Below are positions 44,061 through 55,403 of a stretch of 64,000 nt of DNA, one piece after another (position 1 is the stretch's first letter; each line of letters starts with the position of its first letter). The stretch covers positions 21,798,492 through 21,862,491 of the forward strand of contig CAMGYJ010000002.1 in the NCBI GenBank assembly GCA_946122785.1, read 5' to 3'. A model generated the notes under the pieces. It saw nothing but the letters and a program-made list of their open reading frames with translations, searched no databases and was not told the origin of the DNA. A program made the position numbers and the translations under genes. The stretch comes from Linum tenue (lineage: Eukaryota > Streptophyta > Magnoliopsida > Malpighiales > Linaceae).

Positions 44061-45417
44061 ACAACCTCGTGGAGGAGATCAACGACTCCTTTCCAGATGA
44101 GAGACTGCTGATGATGTGCCTAGTGGAGAGTGTCACCCCCTGGTACTCCGATTTTGCGAACTATTTGGTGGGCCAACAGCTGCCCAAGGGGATGACAACT
44201 CACACCAAGAGGAAGTTCTTCTCCGATCTGAAGCATTACTTCTGGAATGACCCTCATCTCTTCAGGATCGGAGCCGACGGGATCATCCGTCGCTGTGTTA
44301 TGGAGAGTGAGATGGAGGGCATTCTATCTCACTGTCATGAGGGACCTACTGGCGGTCACCACGGAGGAAACCGCACGGCAAGGAAGGTGCTCCAATCGGG
44401 TTTCTACTGGCCCACGCTCTTCAAGGACGCAGCACCTTCGCACGCCTGTGCGACCGATGCCAGAGGTCAGGTAACATCTCTGCCCGTGATGAGATGCCCC
44501 ATAATGTGTTTATAACCTGTGAAATCTTTGATGTCTGGGGTATCGACTTCATGGGCCCCTTCCCTCCATCTTTTGGCAATACCTATATTCTGGTTGCTGT
44601 TGACTACGTCTCTAGGTGGGCTGAGGCGCAAGCTTTGCCCACTAATGATGCTAGAGGTGTTTGTGGTTTTCTGAAGCAGCTATTCTCCCGGTTCGGGACA
44701 CCTAGAGCCATCATAAGCGATCGAGGCACCCATTTCCAGGGCCAATTTGATAAGTTACTGTCGCGCTATGGTGTAACTCACAAGGTGTCCGTGGCCTATC
44801 ACCCTCAGACCAGTGGCCAGGCCGAGCTGACGAACCGGGAGCTCAAGCGGATCCTGGAGAAGACGGTGGATTAGTCCCGCAACGATTGGTCCACCAAGCT
44901 CGATGATGCTCTCTGGGCGTATCGCACTGCCTACAAGACACCAATTGGTACTTCACCGTACCGGCTTGTCTATGGAAAGGCGTGCCATCTGCCCGTGGAG
45001 CTAGAGCACAAGGCCTTCTGGGCCCTTAAGCTGCTAAATCTGGATGTTAGTGTTGCAGGTGTTGAGCGCAAAATGCAGATGTTGGAGCTGGAAGAGTGGC
45101 GCTACCACGCCTATGAGAACACCAGGCTGTACAAGGAGCGCACTAAGCGCTTGCACGATGCACGGTTGCGGGGTCCGAAAGAGTTCCAGGTTGGTGATCG
45201 AGTTCTCCTTTATAACTCTCGCCTGAAACTCTTTCCCGGAAAACTCCGTTCCCGGTGGTCTGGACCGTTCACGGTCACCCAAGTGTTCCCGTATGGAACA
45301 ATTGAAATTGCCAACCCGCAAACTGAGCCGTTTAAAGTGAATGGCCATCGTCTCAAGCTCTACCTGGGAGACGAGATCGAACGTGCGGAGTTGGTAGTGG
45401 AGCTCGCGGACCCTTAG
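44061..45417 (+). pseudogene. Athila-like integrase
   Basis: The zinc-binding part ([14 protein letters not shown]) lies near 44330. A frameshift between about 44430 and 44500 follows, then the DDE core: Asp in GIDFMGP (44540), Asp in ISDRGTHF (44718) and Glu in [10 protein letters not shown] (44823). A TAG lies at 44872-44874, then [15 protein letters not shown] and a C-terminal domain ([19 protein letters not shown]) ending at 45417. The enzyme would insert the DNA copy into the genome. Confidence 0.92.
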
Positions 45418-45486
45418 TTCCGCAGTTGGCGTCCAGCTAAAAGACGGTAAAGAAGCGCTTGTGGGGAGGCAACCCCACCACAGAGC

Positions 45487-46941
45487 ATGTCCCTCGACCA
45501 TCCATTTGTGCAGGGTCTGCGCCTGCACCCGGATTACGCGGACCAGTTTCGCAAGGTGACTCGGGGGAAATTGGAGCGCCACCACCACCTCGAGTGGGCC
45601 GTGTTCGAGCAGCTCCACTGCATGGCGGACCTCACCGCCGCCATCAGTCACCACGATTGGCGGACGCTGCTGACTATCGACGAGCCCACCTACACTGAGC
45701 TGGTGTGGGAGTTCTACACCACGTTCCAGTACGACAGCAAGGCGGCCCGGGACTCATATGCAGTGAAATTTAGGCTGGGTGGATACCCCCGGGAGCTGAC
45801 CATTGACGGGTTGGCCTATGCTTTGGGGATCGAGTACCACCCGTTCGATCGCCACGAGGTGGAGGTTGCACACCTGACAGACTGGAACCAGGATGAGTTC
45901 TACCGCCGGATAGCCCGCCTCGACTATGCACAGGACTTCTTCGACCCCGGCCAGACATACGTTCGCTCTCTCAAGCCGACGTGGCACATCCTGAACCTGC
46001 TCATCACCCGCTCCATCGTCCCCAACATCACCGGCTCGCACAAGATTCCGAAGCGGGTGCTCTATGCCATGTAATCGATGAGGGACCCGGAGCATATGCT
46101 GCACTTGGCTTCTTTCGTGGCCACCACTTTCTCCCGGTGCCACGGGAAGCCCAAGCATCTCTATTGTGGTCCCCTGATCACCCGTCTGGCGCGCCATTTC
46201 GACATCAGCTTCCAGGGGCTCTAGGATTCTTCTGCACGGCGCGGCTCCACCCCCCTCAGCCAGGACGTGCTCCACAATGCACTCCTCTTGGTCACTGATG
46301 GCACCCGCACCTAGGTCGATGGGCTTTCCATGCCTCCTGAGGAGGTTGTGGATCTTGATGAAGACGAGGAGGACGCTGACTACTCCGGTGAGGAGGAGGA
46401 GGAGGATGATGATGATGATGGCGGGGCCATGGATGCCGATGAGCCGGAGCCCCCGCTCTCTCCACCAGGGGACCTTCAGCCTCGACGGAGATCAGAGAGA
46501 GGCGAGTCTTCCTCTGGTCCTTCTAATTCGTCGATGGCCTCTGGCCCGTCGATGGATTTCTTCACGGAGCAGTTCCAGCATATGGGGCTCCAGTTCCAGC
46601 AGCTCGGTCTTCAGAACCAGCAGCTCATGGACCATCAGGTCCAGTTCTACCAGCAGTATTCGGCCCACCAGACCGAGTACCAGTCCAGGCTGACGGATGT
46701 TGACGAGCGCCTCGGCCGCTTGGAGACCCATATGGGAGTCACTAGTGCTCTCATCGGGCGGGAGAGAGATCGAGGCCGCCGATTGATGGAGTACTCGGAG
46801 CACATGCTCCAGGCTTGTCACCCCCCAGAGGAGCACCACTGGACCACCCGGTGGTATCATTCACCACCACAACCACCACCGGAGGGTGAAGACGACGACC
46901 TTATGAACCAGATCGACTTCACCGGTCTCGGAGGGCCCTAG
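45487..46941 (+). pseudogene. Env-like third ORF of the Athila-type element
   Basis: One frame of 485 codons is interrupted by TAA 46072-46074, TAG 46222-46224 and TAG 46312-46314. The N-terminal half (LRLHPDYADQF; FRLGGYPRELTIDGLAYALG; RSLKPTWHILNLLITRSIVP) resembles the ATHILA ORF1-type domain found after integrase in this lineage. The second half is acidic (runs of Asp/Glu near 46370-46430), then Gln-rich with a likely coiled coil. No signal peptide or clear membrane anchor is seen, so the env-like name rests on position only. Confidence 0.8.
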
Positions 46942-47226
46942 TGGCATGTTTTGAGTGTTTTTGTCTTTGTGAGCATGCAAACTGTCTTGTGTCGGTTTAG
47001 TTTCTTTCTTTTCATTTTGGATGTTGTACTATTGGGCTGACCATTGGACCTAACGTATTGTGTTTGAGCTTTTTGGTTTCCTTTAGCTGTGCTTATGCCT
47101 TACTGGTCCTCTCTCCAGTGCGCTTCATTCCGACTGGTCCATTTCCAGTCTCCTGCAGTCCGTGCACACCGGTAACATCGTTCCCCTTTCCTTCCCTCTT
47201 CTCCATTGAGGGCAATGTGGATCTTA

Positions 47227-47241
47227 AGTGTGGGGGGATGT
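47227..47241 (+). other. Internal second polypurine-like tract
   Basis: taagtgtggggggatg closely matches the terminal tract taagtgtgggggagtt at 48079-48094 but lies ~855 bp upstream. It might prime a second plus strand, like the central tracts of some retroelements; this is inference. Confidence 0.5.
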
Positions 47242-47711
47242 TTATCTTTTGACTTCATTAGATCTGTTTGTGTGCTTGGAGCCTAGTCCACTGTCCAAAT
47301 TTTTAAATTTGAGGGCTCCAAGTACGTGTTCCTTGCAATTGCCTGCTCAGTATGCTTTTAAGAAGTCTCATTTCTTCTTCATATTGTGTTGGTTGATTGA
47401 GTGAATTAGTGATCCTAGGACCCTTGAATGGTGTGGTGTTGTGGACTCTCTACCTGTCATGGACTCTTGTATCATGTGTTGGAAATAACAGGTGCTCGAA
47501 AATGTGCTTTAAAACAACGTCTCTCGTGCGAATAGGGCGAAAGTGTGTAAGGTGACACGGGAATCCGTTCCCAATTTCCACCTACTACCTCCAGCCCCCT
47601 TACATGTCTTTCCCCGCACGAGGCTCGAGACATCCGCTTCTGGCATGGCCGGTAAGAGCCGGGCTCCCGCAAAACCTCTGCTAGGTGGGAGCCCCCATTT
47701 TCTGAAAAACA

Positions 47712-47786
47712 GGTTGGAACCCTTGGAAAAGAAGAAGAAAAAAAAACAGTAAAACAAGCAAAAAAGAAAGAAAAGGGGTTCCAACC
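47712..47786 (+). other. Hairpin with A-rich loop in Athila-like 3' region
   Basis: Bases 47712-47724 (ggttggaaccctt) pair with 47774-47786 (aggggttccaacc) over 13 positions including one G-U wobble. The loop is 49 nt, purine-rich (gaagaagaaaaaaaaac...). The geometry is the same as at 543-624, with unrelated stem sequence. Confidence 0.65.
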
Positions 47787-48053
47787 ATCTTTAAGAAGAA
47801 GATAGAGCACCTTGAAAAATGTGAGTCCATGATCTTTTGTTTTTGAGAGTCTTTTCATCCACGATTCATTTGTCCTCTGTTCACTATTTGCCATGATGCC
47901 GACTCAAGACTAGCGTTCTCGCCGAGGAAGCTATGAGATGACTTGTGCGTCGGTTGACCTCGTAAGCTGCTAAATGATCTAGGAAGTCCTCTACCTAGGA
48001 TCGAGGTTGTTTGTTGCTATAGAGGTCTGGAGAGTTGCATTGGTTTGAGCTAG

Positions 48054-48094
48054 GTTTGCTTGGGGACAAGCAAACGGTTAAGTGTGGGGGAGTT
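48054..48094 (+). other. Stem-loop and polypurine tract before 3' LTR
   Basis: gtttgctt (48054-48061) pairs with aagcaaac (48068-48075); aagtgtgggggagt follows and the LTR begins at 48095. It is nearly identical to 1364-1404. Confidence 0.8.
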
Positions 48095-49435
48095 TGATAG
48101 ACTGATAATTACACATGTTTTCACCCCTATTCTTGAGCCGTTTGAGATGTTGATTCTCGTATTTTAAGCCGATTTCACGCTAGGTTGTGCGTTTATGTCA
48201 TATTTCAGGACCCGGCGTTGGAATCGAGGCGAAGGAACGAGATTCGGGTCGAAAGGAGCAAGTGAGGCTTGAAGTGTGCTGGAGGACAAAAATACCCGGC
48301 CGGGTATTATTTTGAGGAGACCGGGTATTTTCCGTTTTGGACGTCTGAGGAACAGAGGAGGTCCCGGGCGTGAAGCTTAAATCCCCGGTCGGGGATTATT
48401 GGACATGACCGGGGATTTTTCCCTGAGGCAAAACGCGCGTTTCAACAATACCCGGTCGAGACCCAAAATACCCGATCGGGTATTTCGACCAGGTATCGCG
48501 ACAGGCAGCAGTTTTAAGGGAAAAGAGGCTAAAAATCAAGGGGTCCGAGTTTTAGAGAGACAGAGCAATTCCTAGAGAGAGAAAGCGACGGACCAGAGTT
48601 CCCAAGTGCCATAGCTTGATCTTCATCACCATTGGAGCACGGCTTGAGCTTGGAGAAGTGCCGATTGACAACCAGGAGCAGAAACTCATCCTTCACAGTA
48701 TGATTTCCGCGTCTGAATCTGCTTTTGCTCCCCTCTCCATGGAGTAGTTTCCCCATTCATCTGGGTATGGGGAACCCTAGATTTGTATGTTAGGTCTGAT
48801 TGTATGAACCCAAGTACAGAGTTTATGATTTGATTATATTCGATTGAGGCTTGAATGATTGAATGACTTGAATCCTGATCAAATTCCTGTTGTTTCTGCT
48901 TTGACCTAGAATGAGAATATCTGCCTAGGTTGATAGAGCATCCTTAATTGAAGGTAGTGAATTGGCGACTTTAGTCGAAGAGCCAATTCGCTATTCTGTA
49001 CCGAATTCAATTCGGTTGTGGAGGTTTGGTTCATTAGGGCCTTAATCTGTTTACTCCGGTGGAGGTTAGTCGCCCGCTGGAGACTCAGATTGAGAGGGTC
49101 TGGAGACCTTTAGTCGAGACTTCAGACTGTTTAAGAACCTTCCACAGTATAACTTTTATGAAAACTGAACTTGGTAAATCGCAATCTGGCTTAACTGCAG
49201 TTTAGGGGGAACCATATCCGGGTGACCTCTCTCGACTTGAAAACAACCGTTTAACTTGCTTCGTTTGTTTGTTAATTTGGACTTGCACTAAAGTTTCACT
49301 GCTAGATAACAAGAACTCACCGAGTAGTCATCAAATCTAGGACCCGGGTTGACATTAAAACCCAAACCCGCTATACTACGCTTTAGGAAGTGGTTACACT
49401 TGGCCATTTTCCAGAGTGACAGTAGGAGTGAGTCA
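48095..49435 (+). repeat. 3' LTR of Athila-like element, 1341 bp
   Basis: It starts TGATAGACTG and ends GTGAGTCA. The U3 cassette at 48285-48500 has palindromic motifs of two kinds (aatacccggccgggtatt and aatccccggtcggggatt). Confidence 0.92.
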
Positions 49436-51383
49436 CTTTTGCATTAAAAATCTTTGTAATTTTAAAATATGTACCCAAATGTTTTGTTAAGATATAAAGT
49501 GGCTCTGACAAATCCATTATTTTTGGTAGTTGGTACTATCTGGATCCAAAAATATGCTGAACAGACAAAAAGATTTTGGTACTATCTGGATCCAAAAATA
49601 TGTTCAACAGACAAAAAGCAATCAGATTCCCAAGTTTAAGTTATTTTATTGTAACAGTGAATCAAAGTTTTACTTACCTTTCAACCAAAAAAACGTTTTA
49701 CTTGCCTTTAAAGAAATTATTTATCTATTAATGGCTTACCATTAATTAAAATGGAAAGTAGAAGACAAAAAAACGTGCTGCCTTTGGGATTTGAACCTGT
49801 ATCCAAGGAGTCATATTTCCACACTATTTCCGCTACGCCAAATGACATTCACTAGCTTTAATTTGGCATAGTAATTATTTAATATTTTTAGTTTATACAT
49901 AATATCTCCAACCATTATCGTGACTGTTGAAATTCGGGTCAAGGTTGTTGGATCCTTGAAGATTATAAATTTTGATCCATAATAACACTAAGGGATTTGG
50001 CGTCGTAGTATAGTTGTCGTGGTACAGTGGTCGACGTAGGACGTATCCCCAGGCAAAATGGCCTCGCCTACTACTTGAGCATAATCATAATCTAATAAAA
50101 TCTTATAGTTTTAGTTTAAATTAAACTAGCCAACTTGAATCTATGAAAGATGCGCTACAATGATACTTTTGTAGTCATCTCCCTAACCCTAATTGTCACA
50201 AAAATCGTGCAACAAACGATAAACATATCCAAGGTAGTTTAGGCAAGAGGGTTGATAATATGAAAATCAATGCAATGGATATGTCTTCCTAGTCGAAGCA
50301 AGGCTAGCTCAAATTTCAAGAAGGCTGGTTTGGGATCCTAGTTATGTAGTGTAATGCGAATTGGGGATCATTTGTCACCCAAATAATTGTTGAATAGAAT
50401 TGAATTATTGCGTACGAAAGTAAGCATTGTGTTTTATGGTTGTTGTCATACTAACATTGGTAGAGTTGTATGTCGTAGGGAATGTGGTAGCCATACATTA
50501 AATTGACTGGACTCCTTTTTATTTTCAAAATGCAAAATTCTGTTTATCTAATGAAGTTTGAGTTAATTGGTGTCCTTAGATGAGCTAACATGAACGAAAG
50601 TATGAGGTCCTAAATTCAAAGGATCATATTAAACCTTACATATCTGAAGAATTTTGTTGCCCTGTTTTTTCTCAACTGAGTCCTATGACCCCTCTCCTCA
50701 AGAGGTGGCTCAGCCACTGCCCGTAGGGCGTTTACGTATTCAACAATTGGAAAATGCAACATTTCAACACTTAATTCTAACACAACGTGGTTAGTAATAC
50801 AAGATTTATTTACGACATACAACGTTTTTAACAGATCTTGGTATTCTCATTGTTTACAACGTGTTAAACTATAGGAAATTAAATTGATTAAAGAAACTCC
50901 CATTGTTTACATAGGGACCAACTAACCATCCCCCATTGGCCCATTTTCCCTCCCTGGTTTTTTTTTTAAACGAGTTATGTTAGTAGGAAAAAAAAGGAAA
51001 CAATGCATGTTGGCCATGTGTTCTCAAGCGCGGCCCATTCACAGCCCTTCTCTCCCACGCTCATTGGTTTTGGAAATCCAAACCCTAACTTCCATTTTCC
51101 CCTTCCGTTCTCTCCAATCCAGCTACTCCCTCCTTTCCACCATAACAAAGATGTGAGGGGCAAAATAGACAAAAATGCAGGGCTAAGAACTAAATAAATA
51201 AGGGTGGATGAAACCCTAGTCGTTGCTCATTACACATTCCCCCTCCCATTGTTCTCAATCACTTCTGTTCTTTTGCCTTGAACCCAAAGGGAAAAAAATC
51301 CTACCCGCCTACCTCTTCATTCCTTCCTCTACTTGCCTCCAGGCTCTCGCTTCGTTGTGAGGGGTCTTCTTCTCTGGCGCGAA
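49436..51383. other. Intergenic region, no gene seen
   Basis: It holds a 46 bp tandem duplication (ttggtactatctggatccaa, 49529-49574 and 49575-49620). Otherwise it is AT-rich sequence without recognisable coding or element ends. The last ~330 bases are C/T-rich and could be a promoter and leader for the locus at 51384. Confidence 0.5.
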
Positions 51384-53195
51384 ATGGGTGTCGATTTGGA
51401 GATTGATGTCGGGGAGACAACTGCAAGGAGGAAGGTTCGTATTTTACTCAAATAGATTTTTTATCTTATTCTTGGTAGCTAATGAAGGCCTGACTCCAGT
51501 AGCCTAATCCCCTTGTTTGTTTTTTGTTTTTGTTTTTGTTTTTTTTTTGTTTCCGGGGTGCGTTGGGCTAGAGGCATGGTACTGTGAGAATGACAACATG
51601 TAAACTGGTAAGGACAACGCAGAAGATCATCAGATGGAGTTTGGTTTTTCATAACGTTCGTTCTGGAAACACACGTCATATGATGATTCTTCTGCGCCGT
51701 ATTGACATTTGCATGTTGTCGATCTCACAAAAACGAAGTTCGGTGGGTTGCTCAATTAGTGAAAGCCGAAGTTGGCATCTGACACGAGTTCTTCAAGTAG
51801 ATCTGACTTCGTAGCTTGTTGACACGGTTTTTATTAATTTGATTCCAAATCTCAGTTTTTCCCTCATGTGTGTTAGCTAATAACTGAGTTTGGAGACTAG
51901 TTACCTAATCCAATCCATTTTATTGATCTTCGCTTATTTTTTATGAGGTTGTGTTGGCGGCAGTTCGGCGGGCAGTCCCAACATGTAGATGTGTCTACAA
52001 ATGGCGGAGAAGAACATCAGATGTAGTTGGAGTGTTCATAATAAATATTGTGGAACCATATTCCATCTGGTGGTTCTTTTCCGCCCACTTGACTCCTACA
52101 TTTTGGAAGAAACTCGCAAAGGCTGTAGGAGATTTGAAAGATTTGAGGTTGGTTTCTTCTATTGTTGCTTCGTCTGTTGTTTCTTTGTTGGTCCGAATCC
52201 CTCAACTGAGAAAATTCATTGCTTGCAGAGTTGTGAAGGCCGTTGCTGGATTCGGGAGATAGTTTATGTACCTCTGGTTCTATCACAATTTTGATGGTAT
52301 CATTTTATTTCCTTCCAATTTCAAATGTTGATTTGAGAACACATGTATATGCGAAATATTTGGTTGAGGCTTGCGCAGATAATGTGATTGCTGTCATACG
52401 CTTTCTTGAGGGGTACTAGAGTAGATGATATAGTAATTCTAGAATGTATTCCAGCTATGTAGGAGTGCTTCATTCATAGGAATGCCCCATTACTATTTAG
52501 CTTGAATATGTACCATTGGAACTACGGTATCCTTTATTCCTGAACCCTTCAAGAAAGTGTATGATAGTAATATGTGGTCTACGGAAGTATTTCAACCTGG
52601 ACCATATAATTTAACAAATTTTCATTTTTTATATTTTGCTTTATGAATATCATTTGTTTGATTTGTCGATTTTCTTTCATTATATGTGCACGTCGTTGCC
52701 ATGGGGAGTGTGAAGGGAAGGATGGAATCTTACATGCGAGAAGAACATTATCCAGATGAGTACCCAAAGTAGGATTTGTATTCTTTGTTGTGGTCCCAAG
52801 CTTCCATCGGACTTTGTTTCCTGTATTGTGAATGACGCTATTTTTGGTGTGTCTATGCAGGAGTTAAACCCCTAAAGAATTATGTCAAGTGAGGCCAAAA
52901 GGAGGAATCGCTATTCTTTATGGGGTCAGACTAGTGAAGGAGAAAGAAATTGGCCCGATGTGGTAGAGTCAGTTGTAAAATGGTGATCGAGATACTGAAA
53001 CAGGGGAAAATATGCAGAACTGAACTGGGGGTCATTTGTTCGGATATGTTGAAGGAGGATTTGTATGCTTTGTTGTGGTCCCAAGCTCATGTGTTTGCTC
53101 ATCTAGTTTCAGTTTCTGAGGAAACTCATTTTGATTGTAATGTTCTACCACAAAGGGTAGCTGATGTTGTAGCCTTTGAGGCAGTTGATTCTTGA
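51384..53195 (+). pseudogene. Unrecognised multi-exon locus, probably decayed
   Basis: A start-like exon (51384-51434, MGVDLEIDVGETTARRK) ends at aag|gttcgt. Two diverged copies of one ~200 bp segment follow (about 51580-51780 and 51965-52160; shared blocks are caacatgta, gaagatcatcagatg/gaagaacatcagatg and gttttt/gtgttcataa). Two copies of 'ttgtattctttgttgtggtcccaagct' type sequence (near 52777 and 53062) come later, with a last open frame 52950-53195. No frame spans the copies and I recognise no protein family. A gene with duplicated exons that has since decayed is the likeliest reading. Confidence 0.35.
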
Positions 53196-54016
53196 TTTTA
53201 ATGAATCATATCAGTGGTTTCTAAAAAAAATTACTCAGTGGGCACAGTTGTTGCCTTTTATGTACTGGGTTGTTCTGATTAAATATAAGCCCAGCCGATT
53301 CATGACAAAATTTTAATTAAATTATACTTTTGGATATTCGTAAACAAGGAATTCCTTTTTTAGCATTCAATACATTTACCTCCAATATTTGGGATTTCCC
53401 TTAAAATTTGGAGAGGTCTGCCTTCAAAATTTATCGCAACCAAAATTTAAAATATTAAAAGTTCCCTCTTAGTTATTGACGGGTAAATATAAAATTGAAT
53501 TGTACGTTTCCAATTTTAAAAACAATACAAAATATTAGAAGCTCCCTCCAATATTTTTATTTTCTATAGGAGTTTTACTTTCCCTAAAAAATTGGAGTGC
53601 CATGCCGCGTGAAATTATCACAAACTAAAATTAAAATAGTAAAAGTTTGCTAATAGTTATTGGCGGTTAATGAGGGAATTGAAGTGTACTTTTCATCCGT
53701 TAAAAACAATAAATTGCATTTTTTGTATTAAAAAATTTCTGTTGGACCCGACCAAAATTTCTTCTAAATCAAGGACCAAAGTCGAATCGTTATAACTTTG
53801 ATTCGGTTTGGATCAAACCATATATGACTCGATTCGGTCTGGACCATCCCATTGGACCGACTAATCTTTCATTCGAATAAAATCACTCTTAAAGGACAAC
53901 ACAAGAATTAAAAACATGTAACTACACGAAAAGAAGTAATAAAATTATCCCAATTTAAATACTCCATAATTCTTAAAAACCACACATGTTCCAAAATATT
54001 ATGCAAAAAGCTAAAC
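53196..54016. other. AT-rich spacer, no gene seen
   Basis: It contains loosely repeated 'aaatattaaaagttccctc' and 'aaaatattagaagctccctc' blocks (53450-53560), otherwise nothing recognisable. Confidence 0.45.
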
Positions 54017-54025
54017 GAGAACTAC

Positions 54026-54740
54026 GGGTAATTAGCATAAATGGTCACAAACCTTTGCCCTTAGTACAAAACAGTCACAAACCTTTAATTTGTAACCATT
54101 TGATAACAAAACTTTTTTACTTAGAAAAAAACGGTCACATATTAAACAGTGTGACCATTTCATACCAGTTCAAACTTTTGTTACCGTGTCGTTGCAAATT
54201 AGACTTTTGGTGACCGTTTTGTACAAATTAAGTTCAAAAGTTTGAACGCTCAATCACCGTTACAATTCACTCTAGTTGTATGGTGGCTTTGTTAATGTAT
54301 GTGAATGATATTATGTTGTTTAGGATGACAATGAGAGAACTCAATGGCTCACAAACGGGTTCTAGACTGCTTTTTAGTTGAAAAAACTATGTCTACTTTC
54401 TTACTTTCTTGGTATCGAAATTGAAAGGTCAACTGAGGGCATTATTATTCGGCAAAGCAAATATGTCGATGCACACATGACCTGACATCTTATATGTCGT
54501 TCAAGTGGTTAGTGTCATATACTTAACGAACAAACTACCCGACCTCAAAACATGACCAACATTTTATTTGTAACGATTCGGTAACAAACCTTTGAACTAA
54601 AAACAAAACGGTCATAAATTAAATAGCGGTGACCATTTTATACAATTTCAAAGTTTTGTTACCGTAGTGTTACAAATAAAAGGTTTGTGACCATTTTGTA
54701 CTAAGTGCAAAGGTTTGTTACCATTTATGCTAATTACCCC
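54026..54740. mobile_element. Non-autonomous MULE-like element that captured copia reverse transcriptase
   Basis: The ~200 bp inverted ends begin gggtaattagcataaatgg. They are flanked by GAGAACTAC at 54017-54025 and 54741-54749 (10 bp if the adjacent C is counted). The core (about 54283-54535) reads on + as a decayed Ty1/copia reverse transcriptase: YVNDI in place of the YVDD box, then FLGIEIERSTEGIIIRQSKYV-like spacing, with stops. Confidence 0.85.
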
Positions 54741-54749
54741 GAGAACTAC

Positions 54750-55292
54750 TTAACTAAATAAAATACAAAAGTATTTTTTTTTTTCAATCTCAAAGGTAGT
54801 CTAACTAATTGTCTCTCCAATCTTCTAATTTCATTTCTTACTAATTGTCTCTCCAAACTACTTAACTAATAGTCTTTCCAATCTTCCATTTTCATTATCT
54901 CAATCAACTTTACTAATGGACAACACTATATTATGTTGTTTAAAATCAGTCAAATAATCTATAATTGTAAATGTTATATACGAAATTAATTTCATATTTT
55001 AATATTGAAAATATGATAAATTTTATTTGTGGTGAATTGAAAAAAGTAATAACCATCCATTCTCTAATTTTTCATTACAAAAATGTGTAAAAAAAAGTGT
55101 ACATAATGGTAGCGGCAAAATGCAACGTAAAAAGAAAATTCAAAATTGTTAAAATTTAGCTTTTACCTTCTCAGAATAGCGCTTTTTTCCGCCAAAAATT
55201 TGCGTGTCTTTTGAACAAGATCTGGTTCGTCCCCCAGAAACGTTTCCTTCATTCTGACCCCCCATTCTCATTCTATCTTGCATGTTGTCAAT

Positions 55293-55294
<2 letters not shown>
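54750..55294. other. Spacer and possible promoter of the TPS-like locus
   Basis: It is AT-rich, with 'ctaattgtctctccaa' repeated at about 54806 and 54840. The last 130 bases (ccgccaaaaatttgcgtg on) have mixed composition like a 5' leader and run into the (GA)n tract. Confidence 0.4.

Positions 55295-55331
<37 letters not shown>
55295..55331 (+). repeat. (GA)n microsatellite, left part
   Basis: The 37 bp GA array resumes at 56716-56728 on the other side of the inserted LTR, so both are parts of one tract. Confidence 0.9.
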
Positions 55332-55335
<4 letters not shown>

Positions 55336-55403
55336 TGGCGGTTCTCTAGCGTTACTATTACTCAGCTTCAGTTCATTATCTAGCAAACTAGATATCTATC
55401 TTG

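Larger units (their letters stand above)
46942..48053 (+). other. Non-coding 3' region of the Athila-like element
   Basis: It contains a purine block like the terminal polypurine tract (aagtgtggggggatg, about 47227-47241) right after 'gagggcaatgtggatctt', and the A-rich hairpin at 47712-47786. No convincing protein frame is present. Confidence 0.7.
39296..49435 (+). mobile_element. Athila-like Ty3/gypsy LTR retrotransposon, nearly full length, inactivated
   Basis: The order is truncated 5' LTR, tRNA-Asp primer site, gag, protease, reverse transcriptase, RNase H, integrase, an env-like ORF, a long non-coding 3' region, polypurine tract and a full 3' LTR. The domain order, primer tRNA and extra ORF after integrase fit the Athila lineage. 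It has at least nine in-frame stops and three frameshifts. The shared 388 bp of the LTRs differ at about nine positions (about 97.5% identity), nearly all transitions, so the insertion is moderately old. No target duplication can be tested because the 5' LTR start is gone. Confidence 0.93.

Noticed and set aside
45487..46941. A true envelope glycoprotein
   Set aside because: No signal peptide, cysteine pattern or transmembrane anchor is visible; only the position after integrase suggests the name env-like.
49990..50075. tRNA-like segment (gtcgtagtatagttgtcgtg ...)
   Set aside because: It recalls the start of tRNA-Asp, but no cloverleaf, anticodon arm or 3' arm can be formed; probably retroelement-derived or chance.
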